From contig CAXYYS010000037.1 in assembly GCA_964293585.1 (NCBI GenBank), forward strand, positions 1-19,495: a stretch of 19,495 nucleotides of DNA, in the 5' to 3' direction. Positions 1 to 6,904 of this stretch are shown in pieces. The notes beneath the pieces were generated by a model, which did no database searches, was not told the DNA's origin, and saw only the letters and a list, made by a program, of their open reading frames with translations. Made by a program: the position numbers and the translations under genes. The stretch is from JAKVKY01 sp964293585 (lineage in GTDB: Bacteria > Bacillota > Negativicutes > Acidaminococcales > Acidaminococcaceae). Each line of letters opens with the position of its first letter. Position 1 is the first letter of the stretch.

Positions 1-1
1 G

Positions 2-484
2 TTACTCGCCGGTTCAATTCTCAGGGTGCTCCTGCCCCATCTGCCGGTGCTGGTGGCAGATACAAAGCCACCGCCGCCGGTGCAGACTAAACATGACTTG
101 ACCGGTTTACGGGTGCTGTTGTGCGAAGACAACGAGATTAACGCACAGATTGTGCGGGTGAACCTGGAGCAACAGCATGTGGATGTGCTGTGGGCCAAGG
201 ACGGCGCCGAGGCGGTCCAGATTTTTGAGCAGGAGCCGGTGGAAAGTCTGGACGCCATCCTGATGGATATCCGGATGCCGCATGTGGATGGTTTGGAAGC
301 TACGCGGCGGATCCGGGCGTTAGCGCGGACGGACGCCGGCAAGATTCCTATCATCGCCCTGACGGCGGATGCTTTCAGTGAGGACGTGGAAAGCGTCTTG
401 GCCGCCGGCATGAACGAACATCTGGCCAAGCCGGTGGATATGGCGTACTTATTCCAGGTCCTGGCCAGGTTGACAGGCAGGTAA
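2..484 (+). CDS. Hybrid sensor histidine kinase, C-terminal receiver domain (5' truncated by window)
   Basis: Partial gene; the open frame runs in from before base 2. The first residues (GSILRVLLPHLP) look like the end of a histidine-kinase ATPase domain (the usual G-S-x-F-x-V-x-L-P strand). A Pro-rich linker (PPPP) and a full CheY-like receiver domain follow. Counting from the GTG at 26, the acidic pair is E34-D35 (CEDNEIN), the phospho-acceptor is D81 (LMDIRMP), the conserved Thr is T113 (ALTAD) and the Lys is K135 (AKPVD), so all phosphotransfer residues are present. The family relays phosphate from a kinase core to a receiver or on to an Hpt protein. The sensed signal cannot be told from this fragment. 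A free-standing response regulator starting at GTG 26 is possible but less likely, because the kinase-like residues continue upstream and no ribosome-binding site precedes 26. A strong terminator directly follows. Confidence 0.85.
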   Translation, partial: LLAGSILRVLLPHLPVLVADTKPPPPVQTKHDLTGLRVLLCEDNEINAQIVRVNLEQQHVDVLWAKDGAEAVQIFEQEPVESLDAILMDIRMPHVDGLEATRRIRALARTDAGKIPIIALTADAFSEDVESVLAAGMNEHLAKPVDMAYLFQVLARLTGR

Positions 485-489
485 AAATT

Positions 490-522
490 TCCCGGGTTGC
501 TACTGCACCCGGGATTTTTTTT
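490..522 (+). terminator. Rho-independent terminator after the sensor kinase
   Basis: An 8-bp perfect stem (490-497 with 507-514, core CCCGGG) with a 9-nt loop is followed by eight T residues (515-522). It starts six bases after the stop codon, so it ends the kinase transcript and separates it from the next block. Confidence 0.9.
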
Positions 523-572
523 GCGCAGTTGCCAAGTTTTCCTGAAAAGATGGTCCGGGATGCAGAGAGTTT

Positions 573-612
573 TTGCTAAGCTTGCCTGTTTGTGATAAAA
601 TAATAATACTAT
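573..612 (+). promoter_or_regulatory. Possible promoter of the decarboxylase-tmk-holB block
   Basis: This AT-rich stretch between the upstream terminator and the decarboxylase contains TTGCCT (582-587) and several overlapping TATAAT-like words (for example TAATAC at 604-609, spacing 16, or TACTAT at 607-612, spacing 19). No single pair is a clean match. Position after a terminator and before a long gene block makes a promoter likely, but the exact boxes are uncertain. Confidence 0.35.
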
Positions 613-630
613 GGGTAAGTGTTTCAGTTT

Positions 631-635
631 GGAGG
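631..635 (+). promoter_or_regulatory. Ribosome-binding site that fixes the decarboxylase start
   Basis: GGAGG ends seven bases before a GTG at 643. The longer open frame starts at GTG 619, upstream of this site and with no Shine-Dalgarno of its own, so 643 is the better start. Confidence 0.75.
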
Positions 636-642
636 TAAAGCC

Positions 643-2175
643 GTGGCCGTACGTCAGCCTTTAGTCGAAGCAATGTTACAGTACCGGGAGCAGCAGGTGT
701 ACCCGCTGCACACGCCGGGTCATAAGGGCGGGCGGGGCATGGCGGAGCCGCTAAAAAGTCAGCTGGGACTGCCGGCGTTAGCGCTGGATGTGTCTCTGAT
801 GGCAGAGCTGGATGACATCCATCAGCCGGAAGGCTGTTTAAAAGAAGCTCAGGAGCTGGCGGCGAAACTATACGGCAGCGAGGCTTGTTTCTTTGCCGTC
901 AACGGCACCACGGAAGCGATTCACGCTTTACTCCTGACGGCGCTGAATCCGGGAGAGCAGGTTTTGATTCCCAGGAACGCCCATCGCAGTGTGGAAGGCG
1001 CCTTGATTTTAGCGGACGCCGATCCCATTTATGTGTGGCCGGAGTATGTACCGGAATTTGGTTTGTCCGGACAGATAACGGCGGCTCAGGTGGAGCAGGA
1101 ACTGAGCGCGCATCCCCAGGTAAAAGCTGTGTTTGTAACCAGTCCTAATTATTACGGGCTGGCGGCGGATGTGGCCGCCATCGCCAAAATTGCCCACGCT
1201 CACGGCGCGGTGCTTTTAGTGGACGAGGCCCACGGTCCTCATTTAGGTTTTAACCGGGACTTGCCGCCTTCGGCTTTACAAAGCGGCGCCGACGCCTGTG
1301 CCCAGAGCACCCATAAAATTGTGGGGGCCATGACTCAGTGCAGCATGCTGCAGGTGCGGGGAAAACGTTTGGATTTGCAGCGGGCCGCCGATGTGATGAG
1401 TCTTTTAACTACTACCAGTCCTAACTATTTATTAATGGCATCTCTGGATGCCGCCCGGGCCCAACTGGAAGAGCGGGGCCGGGAGATGGAGGCGGACGCG
1501 CTGCAGTGTGCGCAGGTCTTGCGCACGGCTTTGGCTACGCTGCCGGGACTTAAAATTTTGGATCAGCAAGTGGTGGGGCATGCCGGTATTGCCGCGGTAG
1601 ATCTGACCAAGGTCACGGTTAACTTCCGGACCTGGGGCCTTAGCGGCGTCAAGGTTGCCGCCTGGCTGCGGGAACACAAACTGGCCGTGGAGCTGGCCGA
1701 TGCGGAAAACGTTTTATTTTTAGTAACGTATGCGGACGCTACGACGGCCTGGCCGGAAATCGTAGCAAGGATTGTGGATGCGCTGCAAAAATTGCGACAG
1801 CAAAATTGCGACGGCGAAAAAAGTTCGGCATCGCAAAATTTAAGCGGCCACCCAAATTTTGTTCCACCAAATTCCGGTGGCGAAAAAAATTCGGCAGGCG
1901 CAAATTTATGTACGCAGCTGCCTCATGTGCAGCCGCAAGTTTCACCCCGTCAGGTTTTTTACGGTGCCAAGGAAACAGTGCCGCTGACGCAGGCAGCCGG
2001 CAGGATTTGTGCCGAAAGCGTAGCTTTTTATCCGCCGGGAATTCCGGTGGTGGCAGCCGGCGAAGTGGTGACACCGGAGCTGATCGCGTACTGTCAGGAA
2101 ATGCTGCGGCTCAACCTGGTGGTGCATGGCGCGGCAGATGCCACGCTGCAAACGCTGAGAGTTTTACGGGCGTGA
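643..2175 (+). CDS. Orn/Lys/Arg decarboxylase family PLP enzyme (YaaO/SpeA-like)
   Basis: A PLP-dependent decarboxylase of the fold-I Orn/Lys/Arg group, probably arginine, lysine or ornithine decarboxylase in polyamine synthesis; the substrate cannot be decided from sequence. From the GTG at 643 it is 510 residues. Visible landmarks are HTPGHKGG (23-30), the NGTTEAIHALL stretch near 87-97, TSPNYYG (166-172), VDEAHGPH (193-200) with the PLP-pyridine Asp D194, and the Schiff-base Lys K225 in STHKIVGAMTQ. The C-terminal domain is present (VFYGAKETVPL to the end). Residues 386-432, between the major and C-terminal domains, are a low-complexity Asn/Ser/Gly/Pro stretch encoded by AT-rich palindromic DNA, making the protein longer than the roughly 480-490 residues I expect for Bacillus relatives. 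The same gene (yaaO) sits upstream of tmk in Bacillus, which supports the family call. Confidence 0.9.
   Translation: MAVRQPLVEAMLQYREQQVYPLHTPGHKGGRGMAEPLKSQLGLPALALDVSLMAELDDIHQPEGCLKEAQELAAKLYGSEACFFAVNGTTEAIHALLLTALNPGEQVLIPRNAHRSVEGALILADADPIYVWPEYVPEFGLSGQITAAQVEQELSAHPQVKAVFVTSPNYYGLAADVAAIAKIAHAHGAVLLVDEAHGPHLGFNRDLPPSALQSGADACAQSTHKIVGAMTQCSMLQVRGKRLDLQRAADVMSLLTTTSPNYLLMASLDAARAQLEERGREMEADALQCAQVLRTALATLPGLKILDQQVVGHAGIAAVDLTKVTVNFRTWGLSGVKVAAWLREHKLAVELADAENVLFLVTYADATTAWPEIVARIVDALQKLRQQNCDGEKSSASQNLSGHPNFVPPNSGGEKNSAGANLCTQLPHVQPQVSPRQVFYGAKETVPLTQAAGRICAESVAFYPPGIPVVAAGEVVTPELIAYCQEMLRLNLVVHGAADATLQTLRVLRA
1785..1938 (+). repeat. In-frame AT-rich palindromic/tandem repeat insert in the decarboxylase
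   Basis: It contains a 14-nt near-tandem duplication (GCAAAAATTGCGAC at 1785-1798, then GCAAAATTGCGAC at 1800-1812). It also holds an inverted repeat TTGCGA/TCGCAA (1806-1811 with 1831-1836) and a second hairpin CCACC/GGTGG (1864-1868 with 1876-1880) with AT-rich flanks. The word GGCGAAAAAA followed by TTCGGCA recurs near 1813-1829 and 1879-1895. The base composition differs from the flanking codons, and the translation is low-complexity and outside the catalytic domain. It looks like a small palindromic element tolerated in frame. Confidence 0.55.
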
Positions 2176-2203
2176 CAACCCGTTTACGCAATAAGTTTTT
2201 ACG

Positions 2204-2218
2204 CGGTAAAATTTACCG
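2204..2218. repeat. Short perfect palindrome between decarboxylase and tmk
   Basis: CGGTAAA and TTTACCG flank a single A. The loop is too small for an RNA hairpin, so if it has a role it would be as a DNA site. It lies in the 103-base gap before tmk, which otherwise shows only a TAAAAT word at 2207-2212 overlapping the palindrome that might be a -10 box. Confidence 0.35.
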
Positions 2219-2267
2219 TCCGCTGTGGTGGGCGTAGTTTACAGGTGCGGCTTACACAGGCCCGCAC

Positions 2268-2273
2268 AGGAGG
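2268..2273 (+). promoter_or_regulatory. Ribosome-binding site that fixes the tmk start
   Basis: AGGAGG lies two bases before ATG 2276 and five before ATG 2279. The spacing favours the second ATG. The upstream GTG at 2225 would add 18 residues not expected before the family's N-terminal strand. Confidence 0.75.
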
Positions 2274-2278
2274 AAATG

Positions 2279-2902
2279 ATGAAGCAGGGTTATTTTATTA
2301 CCTTAGAAGGCCCCGACGGCTGCGGCAAAACCACCCAGCTGGGATTTTTGGCGGACTATATCCGCAGTACGGGCCGGGAAGTTTTAACCACCCGGGAACC
2401 GGGCGGCGTGGCGGCGGCTGAAAAAATCCGGAAGCTGCTCCTGGACCCCAAGCTTAAATTAGCACCCCGGGCAGAAACTTTGCTGTACCTGGCTGCCCGG
2501 GCCGAACATATTCACGAAAAAATCCGGCCGGCCTTAAATGACGGCAAGGTGGTCATCTGTGACCGCTTTACGGATTCTACCCTGGTGTACCAGGGTTTTG
2601 TGCGGGGACTGGACATGGACATGCTCCACCAGTTGAGCACCCTGGCCACGGACGGGTTGGAACCGGATTTGACTTTGCTTTTGGACGGTGCGCCGGAAAA
2701 ACTGTTAGTGCGCCGGGTGGAACGGGGTGTGCAGGACCGTTTCGAAAACGAAGGCCTGGCTTTTCAGGTCAAAGTCCGTGCGGGTTTTTTACTGCTGGCC
2801 AAACAGGAGCCGCAGCGGATTAAGGTTGTGAACGGGCTGCGGGATATTGAAGAAGTCCGCCGGGATCTGGAAAAAATTGTGGCGGCGGCGCTGCCTAAGT
2901 AA
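2279..2902 (+). CDS. tmk: Thymidylate kinase (dTMP kinase)
   Basis: Phosphorylates dTMP to dTDP with ATP, an essential cytosolic step in dTTP supply for DNA replication. From ATG 2279 it is 207 residues, normal for the family. The P-loop is GPDGCGKT (11-18), the DRF motif is at 95-97 within CDRFTDSTLVYQG, and the LID segment with its arginines is RRVERGVQDRFE (145-156). It is followed after 90 bases by holB, as in Bacillus, where yaaQ and yaaR lie between the two; both are missing here. The gap instead carries a copy of the last 15 bases of tmk. Confidence 0.95.
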   Translation: MKQGYFITLEGPDGCGKTTQLGFLADYIRSTGREVLTTREPGGVAAAEKIRKLLLDPKLKLAPRAETLLYLAARAEHIHEKIRPALNDGKVVICDRFTDSTLVYQGFVRGLDMDMLHQLSTLATDGLEPDLTLLLDGAPEKLLVRRVERGVQDRFENEGLAFQVKVRAGFLLLAKQEPQRIKVVNGLRDIEEVRRDLEKIVAAALPK

Positions 2903-2967
2903 GCGTGCTCCAAAGAGAAGCGCTGACCAAAGTGGTTGTACCAAAAAAGTTAGCGCTGCCTAAATAA
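2888..2967 (+). repeat. Duplicated tmk 3' end (15-bp direct repeat)
   Basis: GCGCTGCCTAAGTAA at 2888-2902 (the tmk stop) recurs as GCGCTGCCTAAATAA at 2953-2967, 14 of 15 identical, each preceded by a loosely similar A-rich/TT-G stretch. It may be the trace of a deletion or duplication in the tmk-holB gap. Confidence 0.5.
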
Positions 2968-2992
2968 ATTTGCCAGTCGTAAAGAGGTTAGC

Positions 2993-4027
2993 ATGTGGGA
3001 CGAAGTCATCGGCCATGAAGAAAATAAAAAATTTTTGCAGCGGCTCCTGAACGGGAGCCAGCATCCCCACGCCTTATTATTTTACGGCGCGGACGGGATT
3101 GGCAAAAAATTTCTGGCCCAGCATTTTGTCCGTTCCCTGCTCTGTTTACAACGGCAGGGCACCGAGCCTTGCGGCAGATGCGAAGCCTGCCGGCTCTTAA
3201 ATTTTGCTACCGGTAATTTTGCCCATCCGGATTTTCTCCAGGTGGCACCGGATCCGGACAGCAAGCTGCGCATGATTAAGACGGAGCAGCTGCACGATTT
3301 GTTAGCCCAGGCGGCTTTTGGCCCGACGCTGGGCAAGCACAAGGTCTGCCTGATTGACGAGGCCGAGACCATGAACGTGGAAGCGGCCAACGCTTTTTTA
3401 AAACTGCTGGAAGAACCCCCGGCCGGCTGGATGTTCATCCTGATCGCGGCCAATAAGAATAAACTTTTACCCACCATCTTGTCCCGGGTGGTCCAGGTGC
3501 GTTTTAATCCCCTGGTTCCCACTGAGACGGAAGAGATTTTACGCCGTCAGGGCGCGGCGCCTGCCGAGGCAAAACTTTTAGCCCGGCTGGGCCACGGCTC
3601 CTTGGGCTGGGTGCAGCATTATACCCGGCCGGAGATTTTGTCCCTGCGGCCTGTTGTCCTGGAATATCTGGAACGGGTGCCGTTTACGGCGCCTATGGCG
3701 TATCTGCAGGAACTGAAATATTACGACAACCCCTTAGCCCAGGGGCCTTTTAAAGAAGGCCAGACCCTGGAACTGTTTTGTGAGCTGCTGCAGGGGTTGC
3801 TCCGGGATATGCTGTTTTTAAAATTGGCTTTACCAGCGCAGATTATGAACTGCGATGTGGAAGATAAACTGAAAGCATTAGCGGCCAAATGGCCGGCCGC
3901 AGTGATCCCCAGCGCCGTGCGCGCTGCCGGGGAAGCTGCCAGCCAGGTAGCCGCCCGCACCAATCAGAAGACGGTGCTGGAACTTTTAACATTTAAATTG
4001 AACGAATGTTTCGAAGGGAGGGCATGA
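2993..4027 (+). CDS. holB: DNA polymerase III subunit delta' (clamp loader)
   Basis: The delta' subunit of the clamp loader that opens and loads the sliding clamp at the replication fork. It has 344 residues. The AAA+ fold begins with FYGADGIGKKF (Walker A 32-39). A four-Cys zinc module follows (C51, C60, C63, C66), then CLIDEAE (Walker B region) and the conserved NAFLKLLEEPP stretch. The sensor/arginine-finger segment reads LPTILSRVVQVRF: the usual SRC triad is SRV here, with the Arg kept. A Shine-Dalgarno AGAGG precedes ATG 2993. The stop is three bases before ricT, and the ricT ribosome-binding site lies inside the holB end, so the two are probably translationally coupled. Confidence 0.93.
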   Translation: MWDEVIGHEENKKFLQRLLNGSQHPHALLFYGADGIGKKFLAQHFVRSLLCLQRQGTEPCGRCEACRLLNFATGNFAHPDFLQVAPDPDSKLRMIKTEQLHDLLAQAAFGPTLGKHKVCLIDEAETMNVEAANAFLKLLEEPPAGWMFILIAANKNKLLPTILSRVVQVRFNPLVPTETEEILRRQGAAPAEAKLLARLGHGSLGWVQHYTRPEILSLRPVVLEYLERVPFTAPMAYLQELKYYDNPLAQGPFKEGQTLELFCELLQGLLRDMLFLKLALPAQIMNCDVEDKLKALAAKWPAAVIPSAVRAAGEAASQVAARTNQKTVLELLTFKLNECFEGRA

Positions 4028-4030
4028 GGC

Positions 4031-6190
4031 ATGCCGACGATTGTAGGTATCCGCTTTAGGAAAGCTTGCAAGATATATTATTTTGACCCGGTGGAAACCG
4101 GGGTGGTGAAAGGCGACCACGCTATCGTGGAAACGGCCCGGGGCGTAGAATTTGGCGAGGTGGTTTTGGGACCGCGCCAGGTGGAAAGCACCAATAACCC
4201 GTTGAAGCCGGTGCTGCGGAAAGCCAGCGAGGAAGATATCCAGAAGGTGGATCAGAATGTGGTCCGGGAACAAGAGGCGTTCCATATCTGCGAGCGCCGC
4301 ATCAAGGCCCACGAACTGCCCATGAATCTGGTGGACGTAGAATTTACATACGATGTGAACAAGATTATTTTCTATTTTACCGCGGATGGCCGCATTGATT
4401 TTAGGGAACTGGTCAAGGACCTGGCAGGAATTTTCCGTACCAGGATTGAGCTGCACCAGATTGGCGTCCGGGACGAGGCCAAGATGCTGGGCGGCATCGG
4501 TTGCTGCGGCCGGCCTTTGTGCTGTGCCACCTTCTTGGGAGATTTTGAGCCGGTGTCCATCAAGATGGCCAAGAATCAGAACCTGTCCCTGAACCCCACC
4601 AAGATTTCCGGTATCTGCGGCCGGTTGATGTGCTGCTTAAAGTACGAGGATTATCTGTACAGCAAGGGCAGCCGTAAATTTGAGAATCCCAAGGACGATG
4701 CGCCTAAGCTGGGCAGCATTGTGGCCTGCACTTTAGGCGAGGGCAAGGTGGTCCGGGTGATGCGGGATGAGCGCCAGGCTTCTATCCAGCTGACGCCGGA
4801 TAATATTGTGACCGTGGATTGGGACGAGATTGTGGATCCCACCGAGGCTAAGGAAGATAAAACGGCAGCTGCCCCCGAGGGTTGTGCTAATTGCCCGGGG
4901 TGTGGCGCGGCAGATCAGGCCGAAGGAACGCCGGCCGAAGGTAACGCTGAGCATGGCCGGGAGAATTTACGCCGGGAGCGCCGCAATCGTAACGGTGAAC
5001 GTGGTGAAAACGGCAGTCGTGAAGGCGGCAGAGAAAGTAACCGCGAAGGCGGCCGGGACAATAACGGACGCCGGGAACGCCGGGAAAGAACGAACGGCGA
5101 GCAGGGCGAAGGCCGCGGTGATAACGGCAATCGCCGGGAACGCCGCAATCGTAACGGTGAACACGGTGAGAATTTTAGCCGTGATGGTAACCGCGAAGGC
5201 GGCAGAGAAAATACGCGCGAAGGCGGCCGGGATAATAACGGACGCCGGGAACGCCGGGAAAGAACGAACGGCGAGCAGGGTGAAGGCCGCGGTGATAACG
5301 GCAATCGCCGAGAACGCCGTAATCGTAACGGCGGTGAACGCAATGAAAACGGTGGCAGTAACGGTTTCCGGGAACGGAACCGGGACGAGCGCCATACCAA
5401 TGAGGACTTTAAAAATGGCGGCGAGGAACAAAACGGCGAACGTCGTTCCCGCCGGGATCGTCATAACCGGCACCGCAACCAGGACCAGAACGGCGCCGGA
5501 CAGGTAAACCAGGAGCGCGGTCAGGCCGTGCTGCCGAACCGGAATCAGCCTGCCGGTAAACATGATACAGCGGTGCTGTTCAGTTTGCCGCCGGAAGAAT
5601 TGCATGTGGCGGCAGCCGTAGTTGATGCTGCACCGGTAACGCCCGTTGCACCTGCGCCTGCAGAAACTCCTGTGCACGCAGAACCTGTACACGTAGAAAC
5701 TCCTGCGCATGTTGAACCTGTACACGTAGAAACTCCTGCGCACGCAGAACCTGTGCACGTAGAAACTCCTGTGCACGCAGAAACGCCTGTGCACGCAGAA
5801 CCTGCACACGCAGAAACTCCTGTGCACGTAGAACCGGCACAGGTAGAAACAGCGCCGGTGGTAGCGCCGCAGCTAGACCAACCGGCAGCGCCGGCGGTTC
5901 AGGCTGCTCCCGCACCTGCAGAAAAGGCAGCGCCTGCCTATCCCCACCACGAGTCTGTACCCGCTTATCCCCATCATGTTTCGGTAAACAGAAACCGTGA
6001 GGGGCAGCGGCCTCATCATGGCGGTTATCGTAATCCCTGGGGTACGCCGGAACGCCCGGTTGCGGAAGCAAAATCAGCTGTGGAAACAAAATCAGTTGCG
6101 CCTAATCCGGCACCGGAAGTAAAACCGGCGGCGCCTGCTCCGGAAGTACAAACGGCAGCGCCAACCCAACCAGAGGAACCTAAGCCATGA
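4031..6190 (+). CDS. ricT: RicT/YaaT (PSP1 family) with a long repetitive disordered C-terminal extension
   Basis: The first 270 or so residues are the PSP1/RicT core. In Bacillus, RicT joins RicA and RicF in a complex carrying [4Fe-4S] clusters that affects RNase Y-dependent mRNA processing and developmental phosphorelay. Characteristic Cys groups are present: CC at 158-159, CC at 164-165 (GGIGCCGRPLCC) and C196, C201, C202 (GICGRLMCC). An extra CANCPGC (C285, C288, C291) sits just after the core. From about residue 300 the protein departs from the family. Residues 310-495 are Arg/Gly/Asn/Glu-rich tandem repeats with a period of about 54-58 residues (ERRNRNGE starts at 316, 370 and 428). Residues 545-605 are an 11-residue Glu-Thr-Pro-Val-His repeat, and the rest is Pro/Ala-rich with YPHH motifs. 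At 719 residues it is more than twice the Bacillus length. The stop overlaps the next start (ATGA). Confidence 0.88.
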   Translation: MPTIVGIRFRKACKIYYFDPVETGVVKGDHAIVETARGVEFGEVVLGPRQVESTNNPLKPVLRKASEEDIQKVDQNVVREQEAFHICERRIKAHELPMNLVDVEFTYDVNKIIFYFTADGRIDFRELVKDLAGIFRTRIELHQIGVRDEAKMLGGIGCCGRPLCCATFLGDFEPVSIKMAKNQNLSLNPTKISGICGRLMCCLKYEDYLYSKGSRKFENPKDDAPKLGSIVACTLGEGKVVRVMRDERQASIQLTPDNIVTVDWDEIVDPTEAKEDKTAAAPEGCANCPGCGAADQAEGTPAEGNAEHGRENLRRERRNRNGERGENGSREGGRESNREGGRDNNGRRERRERTNGEQGEGRGDNGNRRERRNRNGEHGENFSRDGNREGGRENTREGGRDNNGRRERRERTNGEQGEGRGDNGNRRERRNRNGGERNENGGSNGFRERNRDERHTNEDFKNGGEEQNGERRSRRDRHNRHRNQDQNGAGQVNQERGQAVLPNRNQPAGKHDTAVLFSLPPEELHVAAAVVDAAPVTPVAPAPAETPVHAEPVHVETPAHVEPVHVETPAHAEPVHVETPVHAETPVHAEPAHAETPVHVEPAQVETAPVVAPQLDQPAAPAVQAAPAPAEKAAPAYPHHESVPAYPHHVSVNRNREGQRPHHGGYRNPWGTPERPVAEAKSAVETKSVAPNPAPEVKPAAPAPEVQTAAPTQPEEPKP
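4976..5345 (+). repeat. Tandem Arg/Gly/Asn-rich coding repeat in ricT
   Basis: Units begin at 4976, 5138 and 5312 (162 and 174 bases apart). Each starts with ERRNRNG; the first two continue through REGGR, DNNGRRERRERTNGEQGEG and RGDNGNRR. The third is short and divergent. The second unit is longer by four residues (an extra REGG-like block). The near-identity of units one and two at DNA level points to recent duplication within the gene. Confidence 0.85.
5663..5845 (+). repeat. 33-bp coding repeat (ETPxHxEPxHV) in ricT
   Basis: Five 11-residue units plus one half unit (residues 545-605): ETPVHAEPVHV, ETPAHVEPVHV, ETPAHAEPVHV, the half unit ETPVHA, ETPVHAEPAHA and ETPVHVEPAQV. Copy number is expected to vary between strains. 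Confidence 0.88.
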
Positions 6191-6885
6191 CCATCCGGGA
6201 AGATTATCTGCCCGGCTGCGGGCTCAAAATTTTCCAGGATCCGGCGGAATTTACTTTTACCACTGACGCAGTATTGCTGGCAAACTTTCCTCACCTGGTC
6301 ACCAAGGCCAGGGTGCTGGAACTGGGCAGCGGTACCGGCGCCGTGAGTATGCTTTTAGCAAGCCGCGGCGCGGCCAGCGTCACCGGCGTGGATGTGAATC
6401 CCCGCATGGTGGAACTGATGCAGCAAAGCATCGCCGCCAACGGACTTAAAGATAAGGTCAGTGCTAAAGTTCATGATCTGCGGGACATTAAAAGTTTCTG
6501 TCCCACGGAAAGCATGGATTTGGTGGTAGCCAATCCACCTTACCGCAACAGCGGCAAGGAAAGAATCATCGGCACGGCGGCCTGTCACGAAAAGACTGCC
6601 ACGCTGCAGGATTTTTTTGCGGCGGCGGCTTATGCGGTACGCAGCCGGGGGCGTTTTGCCCTGGTGCAACTGCCGGAACGTTTTAGCGAAGCCTTTGAGC
6701 TGGCGCTGAAATACAAACTGCAGCCCAAACGTTTGCAGTGGGTACATTCTTTTATTGATAAACCGGCCTGGATCTTTTTACTGGAGATGGCCAAGAACGG
6801 CAGCTACGGTCTGGAAGTTTTACCGCCCCTGATCCTGTATAACCAGGATGGCAGTATGACGGAAGCTGCCCAAAAGTTTTATTAA
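6187..6885 (+). CDS. tRNA1(Val) (adenine-N6)-methyltransferase-like protein (TrmN6/YabB family)
   Basis: A SAM-dependent methyltransferase of the YabB/TrmN6 family, which methylates N6 of A37 in tRNA-Val in characterised relatives. It has 232 residues. The N-terminus FTFTTDAVLLANF is typical of the family. SAM motif I is VLELGSGTG (43-51), the acidic motif II is GVDVNPR (67-73), and the catalytic NPPY is at 116-119 (VVANPPYRNSG). The start ATG overlaps the ricT stop by four bases, with AGAGGA nine bases upstream inside ricT. It sits directly before rsmI, as yabB precedes yabC in Bacillus, but the small GIY-YIG gene yazA is missing between them. Confidence 0.88.
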   Translation: MTIREDYLPGCGLKIFQDPAEFTFTTDAVLLANFPHLVTKARVLELGSGTGAVSMLLASRGAASVTGVDVNPRMVELMQQSIAANGLKDKVSAKVHDLRDIKSFCPTESMDLVVANPPYRNSGKERIIGTAACHEKTATLQDFFAAAAYAVRSRGRFALVQLPERFSEAFELALKYKLQPKRLQWVHSFIDKPAWIFLLEMAKNGSYGLEVLPPLILYNQDGSMTEAAQKFY

Positions 6886-6904
6886 ATTTTCAAGAAAGGT
6901 TTTT

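Noticed and set aside
619..642. GTG 619 as decarboxylase start
   Set aside because: It lies upstream of the GGAGG site (631-635) that correctly precedes GTG 643.
2225..2278. GTG 2225 as tmk start
   Set aside because: The strong AGGAGG at 2268-2273 serves ATG 2279, and the extension has no counterpart in the family.
4967..5827. 286-codon antisense frame opposite the ricT tail, and other long frames in the region (4830-5507 plus, 5580-6089 minus)
   Set aside because: The translations are low-complexity mirror images of the Arg-rich and Pro/His repeats, with no ribosome-binding sites. They arise because tandem repeats keep several frames open.
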